In this document: one piece after another, positions 25,290 to 33,581 of the stretch | Layout: each line of letters starts with the position of its first letter | Position numbering within the stretch: position 1 is the stretch's first letter | Assembly: GCF_024813435.1 (NCBI RefSeq) | Contig: NZ_JANAEZ010000004.1 | Location: 186,001 to 250,000 of the forward strand | Length of the DNA: 64,000 bases | Origin: Cognataquiflexum gelatinilyticum | GTDB lineage: Bacteria > Bacteroidota > Bacteroidia > Cytophagales > Cyclobacteriaceae | Reading direction: 5' to 3' | Notes under the pieces: generated by a model | Database searches by the model: none | Told to the model about the DNA's origin: nothing | What the model saw: the letters and a program-made list of their open reading frames with translations, nothing else | Program-made: the position numbers and the translations under genes

Positions 25290-26594
25290 ATGTCATCATT
25301 CAAAGTAAAAGGCGGCCTCAAACTGAAAGGTGAAATTATTCCCCAAGGCGCAAAAAACGAAGCACTCCAAATCCTTTGCGCGGTGCTGCTTTCTCCCGAA
25401 AAAATTACCATCCATAAAATCCCCGACATCAGGGATGTCAATAAGCTCATAGAACTCCTTGGAGACATGGGTGTAAAAGTGGAAAAAATCGGTCCAGAAT
25501 CTTATACTTTTCAAGCGGATAATGTTGACCTGAACTACCTCGATACGGATGACTTTCTCAAAAAAGCATCTGCACTCAGAGGTTCTGTAATGATCCTCGG
25601 GCCACTTTTGGGAAGGTTTGGACATGGAAGATTATCCAAGCCCGGAGGCGACAAAATCGGTCGCAGGAGAATGGATACCCACTTTTATGGATTCCAAAAA
25701 CTCGGGGCCGAATTCCACTATGACAGCAAAAGAGAGATTTTTCATATCGATGGCAAAAACCTGAAAGGTGCCTACATGCTATTGGATGAGGCGTCCGTGA
25801 CCGGAACTGCCAATATCGTCATGGCCGCAGTCATGGCAGAAGGCAAAACCACTATTTACAACGCCGCCTGCGAACCTTACCTACAGCAGCTATGCGACAT
25901 GCTCAACCGCATGGGTGCAAAAATCACCGGAGTGGGTTCCAACCTTTTGCATATCGAAGGAGTGAAATCCCTCAAAGGAACAGAACATACCATGCTTCCG
26001 GATATGATTGAGATCGGATCATTTATCGGCCTTGCTGCCATGACCCAATCCGAAATCACCATCAAGGACGCCCAAATCCACCGATTGGGAATCATTCCCG
26101 ATACTTTCAAAAGGATGGGGATCAAAATGGAATTCCGTGGAGATGATATTTTTATCCCTGCTCAAAAGCATTACGAAATCGAAACCTTCATCGACGGATC
26201 TATCCTGACTGTCGCAGATGCGATTTGGCCGGGATTCACGCCTGATTTGCTCAGTATCATTTTGGTCACCGCAACTCAGGCAAAGGGAACTGTTTTGGTG
26301 CATCAGAAGATGTTCGAAAGCCGTCTCTTCTTTGTCGATAAGCTGATCGACATGGGTGCACAGATTATCCTTTGTGATCCTCACCGGGCAACGGTCATTG
26401 GATTGGATCGAAAATACCCACTGAGAGGCATCCGCATGACTTCTCCTGACATCAGGGCTGGTGTTTCATTGCTGATCGCAGCGCTCTCTGCGGAAGGCAC
26501 TTCTATCATTGACAATATCGAGCAAATCGACCGAGGGTACCAATTTATCGACAAGAGATTGAATGCACTAGGTGCTGAGATTGAAAGATTGTAA
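25290..26594 (+). CDS. murA: UDP-N-acetylglucosamine 1-carboxyvinyltransferase, Asp-type active site
   Basis: MurA transfers enolpyruvate from PEP to UDP-GlcNAc, the first committed step of peptidoglycan synthesis. The 434-residue protein has the catalytic Lys22-Asn23 in GAKNEALQ, the PEP-loop RGSVMILGPLLGRFG and IDNIEQIDRGY near the end. The active-site loop reads KPGGDKIGRRR, so position 121 is Asp (codon GAC at 25650-25652) where E. coli has Cys115. Asp at this position occurs in Chlamydia and Mycobacterium MurA, and is known to give fosfomycin resistance. Coupled to the DUF4290 gene; a terminator follows at 26668. Confidence 0.95.
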   Translation: MSSFKVKGGLKLKGEIIPQGAKNEALQILCAVLLSPEKITIHKIPDIRDVNKLIELLGDMGVKVEKIGPESYTFQADNVDLNYLDTDDFLKKASALRGSVMILGPLLGRFGHGRLSKPGGDKIGRRRMDTHFYGFQKLGAEFHYDSKREIFHIDGKNLKGAYMLLDEASVTGTANIVMAAVMAEGKTTIYNAACEPYLQQLCDMLNRMGAKITGVGSNLLHIEGVKSLKGTEHTMLPDMIEIGSFIGLAAMTQSEITIKDAQIHRLGIIPDTFKRMGIKMEFRGDDIFIPAQKHYEIETFIDGSILTVADAIWPGFTPDLLSIILVTATQAKGTVLVHQKMFESRLFFVDKLIDMGAQIILCDPHRATVIGLDRKYPLRGIRMTSPDIRAGVSLLIAALSAEGTSIIDNIEQIDRGYQFIDKRLNALGAEIERL

Positions 26595-26598
26595 AATG

Positions 26599-26638
26599 GT
26601 TGTAAAGTTAAAAAGTTGAAAGGTTGGAAAGTTACTTT
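26599..26638 (+). repeat. Five degenerate octamer repeats (GTTnnAAA type)
   Basis: Immediately after murA the sequence divides exactly into five 8-mers: GTTGTAAA, GTTAAAAA, GTTGAAAG, GTTGGAAA and GTTACTTT. The word drifts but the 8-nt register is strict. A similar tract with related words lies at 43109-43204. Confidence 0.7.
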
Positions 26639-26667
26639 TCGGAAACCATCATAAGAATAGATAAATA

Positions 26668-26698
26668 AAACCTAAGCTCATCACTCAGGTTTTTTTTG
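26668..26698 (+). terminator. Intrinsic terminator after murA
   Basis: AAACCTAAG pairs with CTCAGGTTT (one mismatch) around a short loop and is followed by eight T residues. It ends the DUF4290-murA transcript before the convergent lipoprotein gene. Confidence 0.75.
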
Positions 26699-26702
26699 CC
26701 CA

Positions 26703-27836
26703 TTACCTAGGAGTTAAAAACTTATCAAGAGGTTTGTAGTATCCGCTAACACAGTTTTTATCACTAGCCTCACAGCCTGTAGTAACTAAGACTGTTGAAT
26801 TGTCAATGAGACAGATAGAGGTGATAAAGGTCCCAATAAGACCTACATTATCGAGAGGGAACAATTTTATAGATTGCTCATTCATTGACATACGAAAAAT
26901 CGATTCCCCTTCAATGAGGACAATGGTGCCGTTTATACTTGAAAGGTTATCAAAAGAAATCCCAATACGCCTTCTATCTTCATTGGAAACTTGGCCAGAA
27001 TTATATGTACCTATCAGCTCAGGGTTTTTTCCTGACAGGTCAGACTTATAAACCTTCAAGGGGAATGTTTCCCATCCATCACCTACAAAAGTGATGATTT
27101 CGTTACCTACCTGCACAGATTTGGTGTAAAATTCAAAACGCAGTTCCATATTCCCATTTTGGTCAAAATCAAAAGTCTTATTTCCGATCGTGACCCGCAT
27201 GAAGTTTTCAAATACTTTAAAACCATTTATTGTTACCCAATCATCGAAAAATTCCTCTTTGATTAGTTTCTTTTCCAATATCTCAACCTTGCCGTCAATG
27301 ACAGCTGTCTTGAGCCAAAGGAAATTAGGGGTGTATTTTGATACTCCGGGACTTTTTGGTGCACCATAAGGTGCCAGCACGTGGCCTTTTGAATCAATAC
27401 CAATCTGATCACCATACCCGGAAACAATTTGTTTGAAATCATAAAATCCCGGATCAAGATCCTTCATCTTGATGACAAGGGCATCTTCTTCAAAAGGTTT
27501 TCCAATCGGCAAAAGGATAAGCTCATCGGAATTGATGGTGGCCATGAGTTGGTCCGAGATGGGAAGCCTATAGAGGAAGTTGTCAGGTAAAAAAGCACTG
27601 AGATCAGAATATTTGTTTATTCCAAATAGGGTCGCCTCACTGAATATTCTTGTTTTAGACGCAGCATATAGCTTTCCGTTGATTTCTTTGGCATGTGTAA
27701 GTCCTTCTTGGAAACTTAGCGACTGTTTCCAAAACACAGCCACTTCTTCTTTTGGGGTTTCAAATGTGCTACAGGAAAAAAAAGAAAAGATGCCAATGAA
27801 GATCAAAAGAATCGGAAAACGGGTTGAACTTTTCAT
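26703..27836 (-). CDS. Lipoprotein with beta-propeller-like sequence, function unknown
   Basis: A 377-residue predicted lipoprotein: the hydrophobic signal ends IFSFFSC with the lipid-acceptor Cys at residue 22, followed by STFETPKEEV. The remainder is beta-rich with repeated strand-turn segments (GDQIGIDSKGHVLAPYG, FDQNGNMELRF, SSINGTIVLIEGESIFRM), suggestive of a 6-bladed-propeller-like (BF-type) lipoprotein, but I cannot assign a family. Late Cys residues (CEASDKNCVSGYY) may form a disulfide. It is convergent with murA and apparently monocistronic. Confidence 0.7.
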   Translation of the reverse strand: MKSSTRFPILLIFIGIFSFFSCSTFETPKEEVAVFWKQSLSFQEGLTHAKEINGKLYAASKTRIFSEATLFGINKYSDLSAFLPDNFLYRLPISDQLMATINSDELILLPIGKPFEEDALVIKMKDLDPGFYDFKQIVSGYGDQIGIDSKGHVLAPYGAPKSPGVSKYTPNFLWLKTAVIDGKVEILEKKLIKEEFFDDWVTINGFKVFENFMRVTIGNKTFDFDQNGNMELRFEFYTKSVQVGNEIITFVGDGWETFPLKVYKSDLSGKNPELIGTYNSGQVSNEDRRRIGISFDNLSSINGTIVLIEGESIFRMSMNEQSIKLFPLDNVGLIGTFITSICLIDNSTVLVTTGCEASDKNCVSGYYKPLDKFLTPR

Positions 27837-28108
27837 AATGAGTATCCTGGCTTCGTGATAATCTTCAAACGCTTAAAACTAAGAATTATTATTATAACAT
27901 GATCCAATTGCTGGTATTTTCATTTTTGAATAGGTAAAAAAAGTTTGATTCTTTATCCAAACAAGTGACTTTCTACTTGGCTTATCCAATTGAACAGGCG
28001 TAGACACAAACCATTTGCCTCCGCAGGTAACATTTTTAAATATCTTTTCCCTTTCCTCCAAAACATTTCCTAAATTCTGCGCCAATTCAAACCAATAAAC
28101 CCATTGTC

Positions 28109-29824
28109 ATGGAAGAAAAGAAATTGCGAAGCCAAGAGTGGTTTGGCCGCAAAGGAAAAGACGGTTTTATCTACCGCGCATGGATGAAAAACCAGGGATT
28201 TCCCCACCACCTTTTTGAAGGCAGACCGGTCATCGGCATCTGCAATACCTACTCCGAACTCACACCCTGTAATGCACATTTCCGCGAACTAGCCGAAGCC
28301 CTCAAGCGGGGAATCTGGGAAGCCGGCGGATTTCCATTGGAATTTCCGGTAATGTCTTTGGGCGAATGCTCCATCAAACCTACCGCCATGCTATTCCGAA
28401 ATCTCGCCAGCATGGACGTGGAGGAAAGCATCCGCGCCAATCCCATGGACGGTGTAGTCCTGATGTGCGGTTGTGACAAAACGACACCATCCCTAGTCAT
28501 GGGCGCCGCCAGTGTCAACTTGCCCACCATCGTCGTCTCCGGTGGACCGATGCTTGCAGGAAGGTTCAAAGGAAGAAAAATAGGTACTTCTGATCTTTGG
28601 AGATTTGCTGAGGAATTCAAAAAAGGTGAACTCTCTCAGGAAGATTTCACTGCTGCTGAAGCTGCCATGGCGAGGTCGCAGGGACATTGCGCACCGATGG
28701 GAACAGCCTCTACAATGGCTGCCATGGTAGAATCTTTGGGTTTGGCATTACCCGACAATGCCACCATTCCGGCAGCTGATTCGAGGAGGAAAGTACTTGC
28801 CCATATGTCAGGAATCAGGATTGTGGAGATGGTCAAAGAAGACCTCAAGATGACCGACATCCTTACCAGAAAATCTTTCGAAAATGCAATCATGGTCAAC
28901 GCCGCTTTGGGTGGTTCTACCAATTTCATCCTCCACCTTTTGGCCATAGCCGGTCGGATCGGGGTAGAATTGAATATTGATGACTTTGACAAATTCTCTT
29001 CTCATATTCCTTTGATAGCCAATGTGCAGCCATCAGGTGAAAATTTTGTGGAAGACCTTTTTTATGCAGGTGGGTTGCCTGCAGTAATGCGGGAAGTTTC
29101 TTCCTTATTGCACCTCGATACCATCACCGCGAATGGAAAAAAACTCGGCGAAAACATCCTGAATGCAGAATGCTGGGACAGAAACCTGATCGGAACTTTG
29201 GAAAAACCCTTCAAACCAGAATCAGGCATTGCTGTACTGAAAGGAAATCTTTGTCCTGAGGGAGCGGTTTTGAAACCTTCCGCAGCCACTCCTTCCCTAC
29301 TCCAACACAGAGGTCAGGCGGTGGTATTCGAAGATATTGATGACTATAAGAAAAGACTGGATGATCCGGATTTGGATGTCACGCCGGATTCTGTTTTGGT
29401 ACTGAAAAATGTTGGGCCAAGGGGCTATCCCGGTATGCCGGAAGTAGGCAATATGCAACTGCCCATGAAAATCATCCAACAGGGAGTGAAAGACATGGTG
29501 AGGATTTCGGATGGAAGGATGAGCGGAACTGGTTACGGTACCGTGGTCCTTCACGTTTCCCCCGAATCTGCGATTGGCGGTAACCTCGCCTTGGTGCAAA
29601 ATGGGGATTGGATAGAGCTGGACGTACCGAACCGTACTTTGAATTTGGAAGTTTCGGACGAGGAACTGGCAAAAAGGAGAGCTTCCTTTCAGCCTGTACA
29701 GCTAGGGTATGACAGGGGTTATGTCAACATGTTTATACAAAATGTAACTCAGGCGCATGAAGGCGTGGATTTTGATTTTCTAAAAGGAGCTTCAGGGCCT
29801 GAAGTCAAAAGAGACTCACATTAA
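28109..29824 (+). CDS. IlvD/Edd-family sugar-acid dehydratase (arabinonate/xylonate type)
   Basis: A 571-residue Fe-S dehydratase. The cluster cysteines are in IGICNTYSELTPCNAHF, VLMCGCDKTTPSLVMG and GHCAPMGTASTMAAMVESLGLALPDNAT. The N-terminus (SQEWFGRKGKDGFIYRAWMKNQGFP) and the Ser/His/Cys layout resemble, from memory, L-arabinonate and D-xylonate dehydratases more than dihydroxy-acid dehydratase. The inferred role is dehydration of an aldonic acid to a 2-keto-3-deoxy acid. The SDR gene begins 12 nt downstream and would fit as the matching sugar dehydrogenase. The exact sugar is unknown. Confidence 0.85.
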   Translation: MEEKKLRSQEWFGRKGKDGFIYRAWMKNQGFPHHLFEGRPVIGICNTYSELTPCNAHFRELAEALKRGIWEAGGFPLEFPVMSLGECSIKPTAMLFRNLASMDVEESIRANPMDGVVLMCGCDKTTPSLVMGAASVNLPTIVVSGGPMLAGRFKGRKIGTSDLWRFAEEFKKGELSQEDFTAAEAAMARSQGHCAPMGTASTMAAMVESLGLALPDNATIPAADSRRKVLAHMSGIRIVEMVKEDLKMTDILTRKSFENAIMVNAALGGSTNFILHLLAIAGRIGVELNIDDFDKFSSHIPLIANVQPSGENFVEDLFYAGGLPAVMREVSSLLHLDTITANGKKLGENILNAECWDRNLIGTLEKPFKPESGIAVLKGNLCPEGAVLKPSAATPSLLQHRGQAVVFEDIDDYKKRLDDPDLDVTPDSVLVLKNVGPRGYPGMPEVGNMQLPMKIIQQGVKDMVRISDGRMSGTGYGTVVLHVSPESAIGGNLALVQNGDWIELDVPNRTLNLEVSDEELAKRRASFQPVQLGYDRGYVNMFIQNVTQAHEGVDFDFLKGASGPEVKRDSH

Positions 29825-29836
29825 TCTGATTTGATT

Positions 29837-30601
29837 ATGAAAAACCATGATAAAGTTGCCCTGATCACCGGAGCCGGTCAGGGCATCGGCTTGGAAATCG
29901 CCAGGGTATTGGCGAGTAATGGGCTTCACATTATTTTGAATGATATTGAGAAAAGCCTGACAGAAGAAGCCGTGGCGGAAATTCTGAAAGAAGCCAAAGG
30001 AAAAGTTTTGGGGATATCCGGGGATTCGGGAGATACGGTATTCATCCAGGAAATGGTCGGTTTGGCAGAACGGGAGTTTGGGAAGTTGGATATTGTCGTC
30101 GCCAATGCCGGAATTACCCTATACGGTGATTTTTGGGAATATTCTCCGAATGATTTTTTTGAGGTAATGCGGGTCAATGCAGGTGGTACTTTTTTCCTTG
30201 CCCAAGCAGCAGCCAGGTTAATGAAAAAACAAAAAACCGGTGGTTCGCTTCTTTTTACCTCCTCGGTGACTGCCCATCAGGCACATAAAAACCTTGCAGC
30301 ATATGCCATGAGCAAGGCAGCAATTGAAATGTTGGCAAAGAATTTGGTAATCGAATTATCAGAGTACCACATCAATGTCAATACCATCTCACCCGGCGCT
30401 ACATTGACTTCCAGAACGGCCTCAGATCCTGATTACGAAAAAACTTGGTCCAAAATCACGCCCATGGGCCGGCCGGCTTCAGTCAGGGACATTGCACAGA
30501 CAGCTGCGTTTTTGATATCCGACGAAGCAAAACATATCACCGGGCAAAACCTCATCATTGATGGGGGATGGACCTGCATCAGTCCATCTCCTTACAATTA
30601 A
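29837..30601 (+). CDS. SDR-family NAD(P)-dependent oxidoreductase
   Basis: A classical short-chain dehydrogenase of 254 residues: the nucleotide loop TGAGQGIG near the N-terminus, NAG in VVANAGITLYG, the catalytic Ser in FTSSVTAHQ and Tyr-x3-Lys in YAMSKAA, and the C-terminal ITGQNLIIDGGWTCISPSPYN. The ATG at 29837 is preferred to a TTG at 29831. Its place after the sugar-acid dehydratase suggests sugar oxidation (e.g. L-arabinose, rhamnose or fucose dehydrogenase type); the substrate is inference only. Confidence 0.88.
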   Translation: MKNHDKVALITGAGQGIGLEIARVLASNGLHIILNDIEKSLTEEAVAEILKEAKGKVLGISGDSGDTVFIQEMVGLAEREFGKLDIVVANAGITLYGDFWEYSPNDFFEVMRVNAGGTFFLAQAAARLMKKQKTGGSLLFTSSVTAHQAHKNLAAYAMSKAAIEMLAKNLVIELSEYHINVNTISPGATLTSRTASDPDYEKTWSKITPMGRPASVRDIAQTAAFLISDEAKHITGQNLIIDGGWTCISPSPYN

Positions 30602-30724
30602 TTCAAAAAATCATTTCTTGGTTTGAAATTAAAACTAATATTGCACGATAATTACCAACTAAAGACTCTAATCTATTTTACAACACATCCGGCCTAACCC
30701 CGGAAACCAATCCAACGCCCACAT

Positions 30725-31168
30725 ATGAAAATTGCCATCCATGACCTTTTGGAGTATATCCAAAAGAGCAACAACTCCACAATTGACCTTTTGGTTGAAA
30801 ACAAAGCAAACCTCCCACAAAAAGCCATTGAAATTTATAGCCATATGATCAACGCTCACCATGTGTGGAATGCAAGGATCCTCGGAAAAAAACCATTTTT
30901 CAAAGTTTGGCAAACCCATTCCGTAGAGGTTTTTTCGGAAATGAATGAAGAAAATTACCTGATTTCCAAAAAAATACTTGACAACAATGAACTTGATAAA
31001 ATAATCTCATATCAAAATACCAAAGGTGAGAAATATCAAAATACCATCAAAGACATCATGTTTCACATCATCAACCATTCAAGTTACCATAGGGGCCAAG
31101 TCATGATGCTCGTCAGAGAGGCCGGTCTGGAACCTATCCCTACAGATTATATCCTCACAAAAAGATAG
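30725..31168 (+). CDS. DinB-family four-helix protein
   Basis: A 147-residue DinB/YfiT-like protein. The putative metal-binding histidines are in HMINAHHVWNARI (helix 2) and HIINHSSYHRGQVMML (helix 4), the standard DinB pattern. Family members include bacillithiol- and mycothiol-dependent enzymes and putative thiol S-transferases; the specific function is unknown. It lies two nt before an acetoacetate-decarboxylase-like gene, so an operon of three genes (with the following SDR) is likely. Confidence 0.85.
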   Translation: MKIAIHDLLEYIQKSNNSTIDLLVENKANLPQKAIEIYSHMINAHHVWNARILGKKPFFKVWQTHSVEVFSEMNEENYLISKKILDNNELDKIISYQNTKGEKYQNTIKDIMFHIINHSSYHRGQVMMLVREAGLEPIPTDYILTKR

Positions 31169-31170
31169 CC

Positions 31171-31833
31171 ATGAACGGACCCCAAAAACCTGAATACTAC
31201 TTTCCCGGTCCCTGGAAATTAAAAGGCGAAGGCATTATCCTTGCCTATAAATTCAAGAAAGATTGGGTAGAGCAAAACGGGTTTTTGAAGGAAGAATTAA
31301 AAGGGAAATTCAAAGGAGGCTTGGGATATGTGATGCTCGTAAGGTATACCGTATCCCCTGCCGGACCTTACAATGAATTGCTTTTTATTCCCGGAAAATT
31401 CAGTCCTGAAAACAGACAGACCATCACCAAAATCTATGTGGATTCCAAATCAAGCACCGAAAATGGCCGGTACAAATGGGGAATCCCAAAAGAAACAGTT
31501 CCCATCATCTGGCTCAAAAACGGAAAAACAGAAACCATAGGAGTTGGGTCTGAGGATGACCCGGTTCTTTTTTGCAAGATCAGTTCGGGTGGAATACCTT
31601 TTCCTGCCAGCACAAAACTCCTTCCGATCAGACTTTTTCAGGAATTGGAAGGGAAAACATTTTTGACCGACCCAAAAGGTTATGGGTGGGGAAAGTTTGC
31701 CAAAATAGAATCTATGAAAGTGAATTCCGATTTTTTTCCGGACATCAGCAAACTCAAACCACTACTTTGTGTGAAGATCAATCCGTTTACCATGGAGTTT
31801 CCTTTGCCCATACAAAATGGTGATCAGCAATAA
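31171..31833 (+). CDS. Acetoacetate-decarboxylase-like protein
   Basis: A 220-residue cytoplasmic protein whose YFPGPWKLKGEGIILAYKF start, GLGYVMLVRYTVSPAGPYNELLFIPG and ENGRYKWGIPKE motifs resemble the acetoacetate decarboxylase fold, seen in many uncharacterised bacterial and fungal relatives. The lysine pair of true acetoacetate decarboxylase is not obvious. The gene is tightly packed (2 nt after dinB, 17-nt overlap with the SDR that follows), suggesting the three proteins act together on an unknown small molecule. Confidence 0.6.
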   Translation: MNGPQKPEYYFPGPWKLKGEGIILAYKFKKDWVEQNGFLKEELKGKFKGGLGYVMLVRYTVSPAGPYNELLFIPGKFSPENRQTITKIYVDSKSSTENGRYKWGIPKETVPIIWLKNGKTETIGVGSEDDPVLFCKISSGGIPFPASTKLLPIRLFQELEGKTFLTDPKGYGWGKFAKIESMKVNSDFFPDISKLKPLLCVKINPFTMEFPLPIQNGDQQ

Positions 31834-32599
31834 GCATATCGTAATCACCGGTGCTGCCTCCGGGATAGGAAAAGAGCTGGTCCTCGAACTTGCAGGAAGC
31901 GGTAATAAAATCCTAGCCATTGACATCAATCAAGAAGGTTTAGAAATCCTTTCCAATAAATCTTCCCAAATCCATACCCTGACTTTAGACCTAACCAAAA
32001 AGGATAGTGTCTCAGCAATTTTTGATTGGATCCAACTCAACTGGAAAACCGTTGACTACTTTTTTGCCAATGCGGGCTTTGCAAAATTTGGGCCTTGGGA
32101 GGATACAGATCAGGATACTTTCGCCAAAATGCTTCAAATCAACGTCCTATCCCCTATTGAAACGGCCAAAATTTTGAAACAAACCCAGGCACATTACTCT
32201 TGTCGGCTGGTCGTGACTGCCTCCGCAATGTCTTATTGGCCTGTCCCAGGGTATGCCGCTTATGCTGCTACCAAAGCTGCGCTCCACCATTTTGTGGAAA
32301 CTTTAAGAAGCGAAGGAGATGGGGATTGGATAACCTTGGTCTATCCCGGCGCCACGGAGACGGATTTTTTCAAAAATGCCGGAAAAGAAATCCCCAAAGC
32401 CTTTCCGGTCCAAACGGTCCAAACAGTAGCGCGTCATATCCTACAAGGTGTTTCCAAAGGAAAAAAGAAAATCTATCCTTCAAGGCTTTTTCAGGCAACC
32501 ATGCTGATCGACAGAATTCTGCCTGTCTTCAAACCACTTTATTTTTTATTAGAAAGAAAAAAACTGAGAAAATGGATCGATGATAAGAACGGTGGCTAA
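31817..32599 (+). CDS. SDR-family oxidoreductase
   Basis: A 260-residue short-chain dehydrogenase with the cofactor loop TGAASGIG, NAG in YFFANAGFAKFGPWED, a catalytic Ser in VTASAMSYWPVPG and Tyr-x3-Lys in YAAYAATKAALHHF. The C-terminal extension (LLERKKLRKWIDDKN) is longer than in the other SDR of the window, and resembles the DltE/YqjQ-like branch that acts on lipid-like substrates. It overlaps the preceding gene by 17 nt. The substrate is unknown. Confidence 0.85.
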   Translation: MVISNKHIVITGAASGIGKELVLELAGSGNKILAIDINQEGLEILSNKSSQIHTLTLDLTKKDSVSAIFDWIQLNWKTVDYFFANAGFAKFGPWEDTDQDTFAKMLQINVLSPIETAKILKQTQAHYSCRLVVTASAMSYWPVPGYAAYAATKAALHHFVETLRSEGDGDWITLVYPGATETDFFKNAGKEIPKAFPVQTVQTVARHILQGVSKGKKKIYPSRLFQATMLIDRILPVFKPLYFLLERKKLRKWIDDKNGG

Positions 32600-32677
32600 T
32601 CATACATGAAAGGCATCTGTTTTTTCAAAAGAAAACAATAAATTGGAAATGAATCTGAAAGACCAAATCCAACACTT

Positions 32678-33325
32678 ATGAAATCCAGAACCCTGCCCCT
32701 CTTACTTCTCGCCATGACGGTGATATTTTCCTGTGCCAAAAAAGAAGAAGATACCCTACCCATGAAAGTCGCCAAAGCGTATGGCTATGAGAATTTTGAC
32801 AAAATTAATTCCATAGCTTACCAATGGAATGTGCAGCCAAATCCCGAAACCCTTCGAACCAGGAATTGGAAGTGGAACATCAAAGAAAGGACTGTGGAAT
32901 TTGCTGACGCTGACACGAGCTATACCTACAGCCTTGACCTCCCAAAAGAGCAAATGCCGGAAGCTGATGGCGGCTTTATCAATGACAAATATTGGCTGAT
33001 GTTCCCCTTTCAGCTGGTTTGGGACAAAGGATATACCTTCACTGTATTAGAAAACGTCAAAGCCCCTATTTCCGGATTGCCTACGACACAGTTGACCATC
33101 GTCTACAATGATGTCGATGGCTATACTCCGGGAGATGCCTATGACTTGTTTTTGGATGAAAACCACCTGATCAAAGAATGGGTTTTCAGAAGAGGGAATG
33201 GCTTAGAAGGACGACCGATAACTTGGGAAAATGAGCAGGAATTCAAGGGGATCAAGTTTGCTACTGAACATAAAAATGACGCCGGGGTAAAATTTATCTG
33301 GTTTTCAGATATCGTGGTGGAATAA
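32678..33325 (+). CDS. Predicted lipoprotein, function unknown
   Basis: A 215-residue lipoprotein: signal MKSRTLPLLLLAMTVIFSC with the acceptor Cys at residue 19, followed by AKKEED. This acidic/basic context fits the lipoprotein export signal that moves lipoproteins to the outer face in Bacteroidota. The body is beta-rich with repeated aromatic segments (SIAYQWNVQPNPETLRTRNWKWNIKERTVEF), possibly a LolA/outer-membrane-lipid-like fold. No family is recognised. Confidence 0.75.
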   Translation: MKSRTLPLLLLAMTVIFSCAKKEEDTLPMKVAKAYGYENFDKINSIAYQWNVQPNPETLRTRNWKWNIKERTVEFADADTSYTYSLDLPKEQMPEADGGFINDKYWLMFPFQLVWDKGYTFTVLENVKAPISGLPTTQLTIVYNDVDGYTPGDAYDLFLDENHLIKEWVFRRGNGLEGRPITWENEQEFKGIKFATEHKNDAGVKFIWFSDIVVE

Positions 33326-33362
33326 ATTACAGTTAAATTAGGTGGATTAAAATAGGATAAAC

Positions 33363-33581
33363 ATGAAAACTTCCGAAAAAATAGAAGAAATCCTTCATGA
33401 TATAGATGCACTTGGTGACAAAGAACAACTGGAAATTTTGGAAAAATTGATCCTAAAGCTAAGTCCACATACCTCAAGTAATACAGGGATAAAATTATCG
33501 GATCTACAAAATCTAGGTTCTGAAGTTTGGAAAGGAGTTGACTTGGACAATTATATTAAAGAAGAACGGGAGTGGGATTAA
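33363..33581 (+). CDS. Antitoxin-like small protein (upstream of PIN toxin)
   Basis: A 72-residue acidic, helical protein with no obvious DNA-binding motif (EEILHDIDALGDKEQLEILEKLILKL) and a C-terminal segment VWKGVDLDNYIKEEREWD like those of VapB-type and related antitoxins that wrap PIN toxins. Its last 10 nt overlap the PIN-domain gene. The antitoxin role is inferred from size, acidity and position. Confidence 0.65.
   Translation: MKTSEKIEEILHDIDALGDKEQLEILEKLILKLSPHTSSNTGIKLSDLQNLGSEVWKGVDLDNYIKEEREWD

Noticed and set aside
27879..28085. A 68-codon minus-strand frame between the lipoprotein and sugar-acid dehydratase genes.
   Set aside because: No promoter or recognisable sequence; the region is more likely the upstream region of both flanking genes.
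28109..29824. Second IlvD as a duplicated branched-chain enzyme.
   Set aside because: Its N-terminus and motif spacing match sugar-acid dehydratases; it is far from the operon and paired with an SDR.
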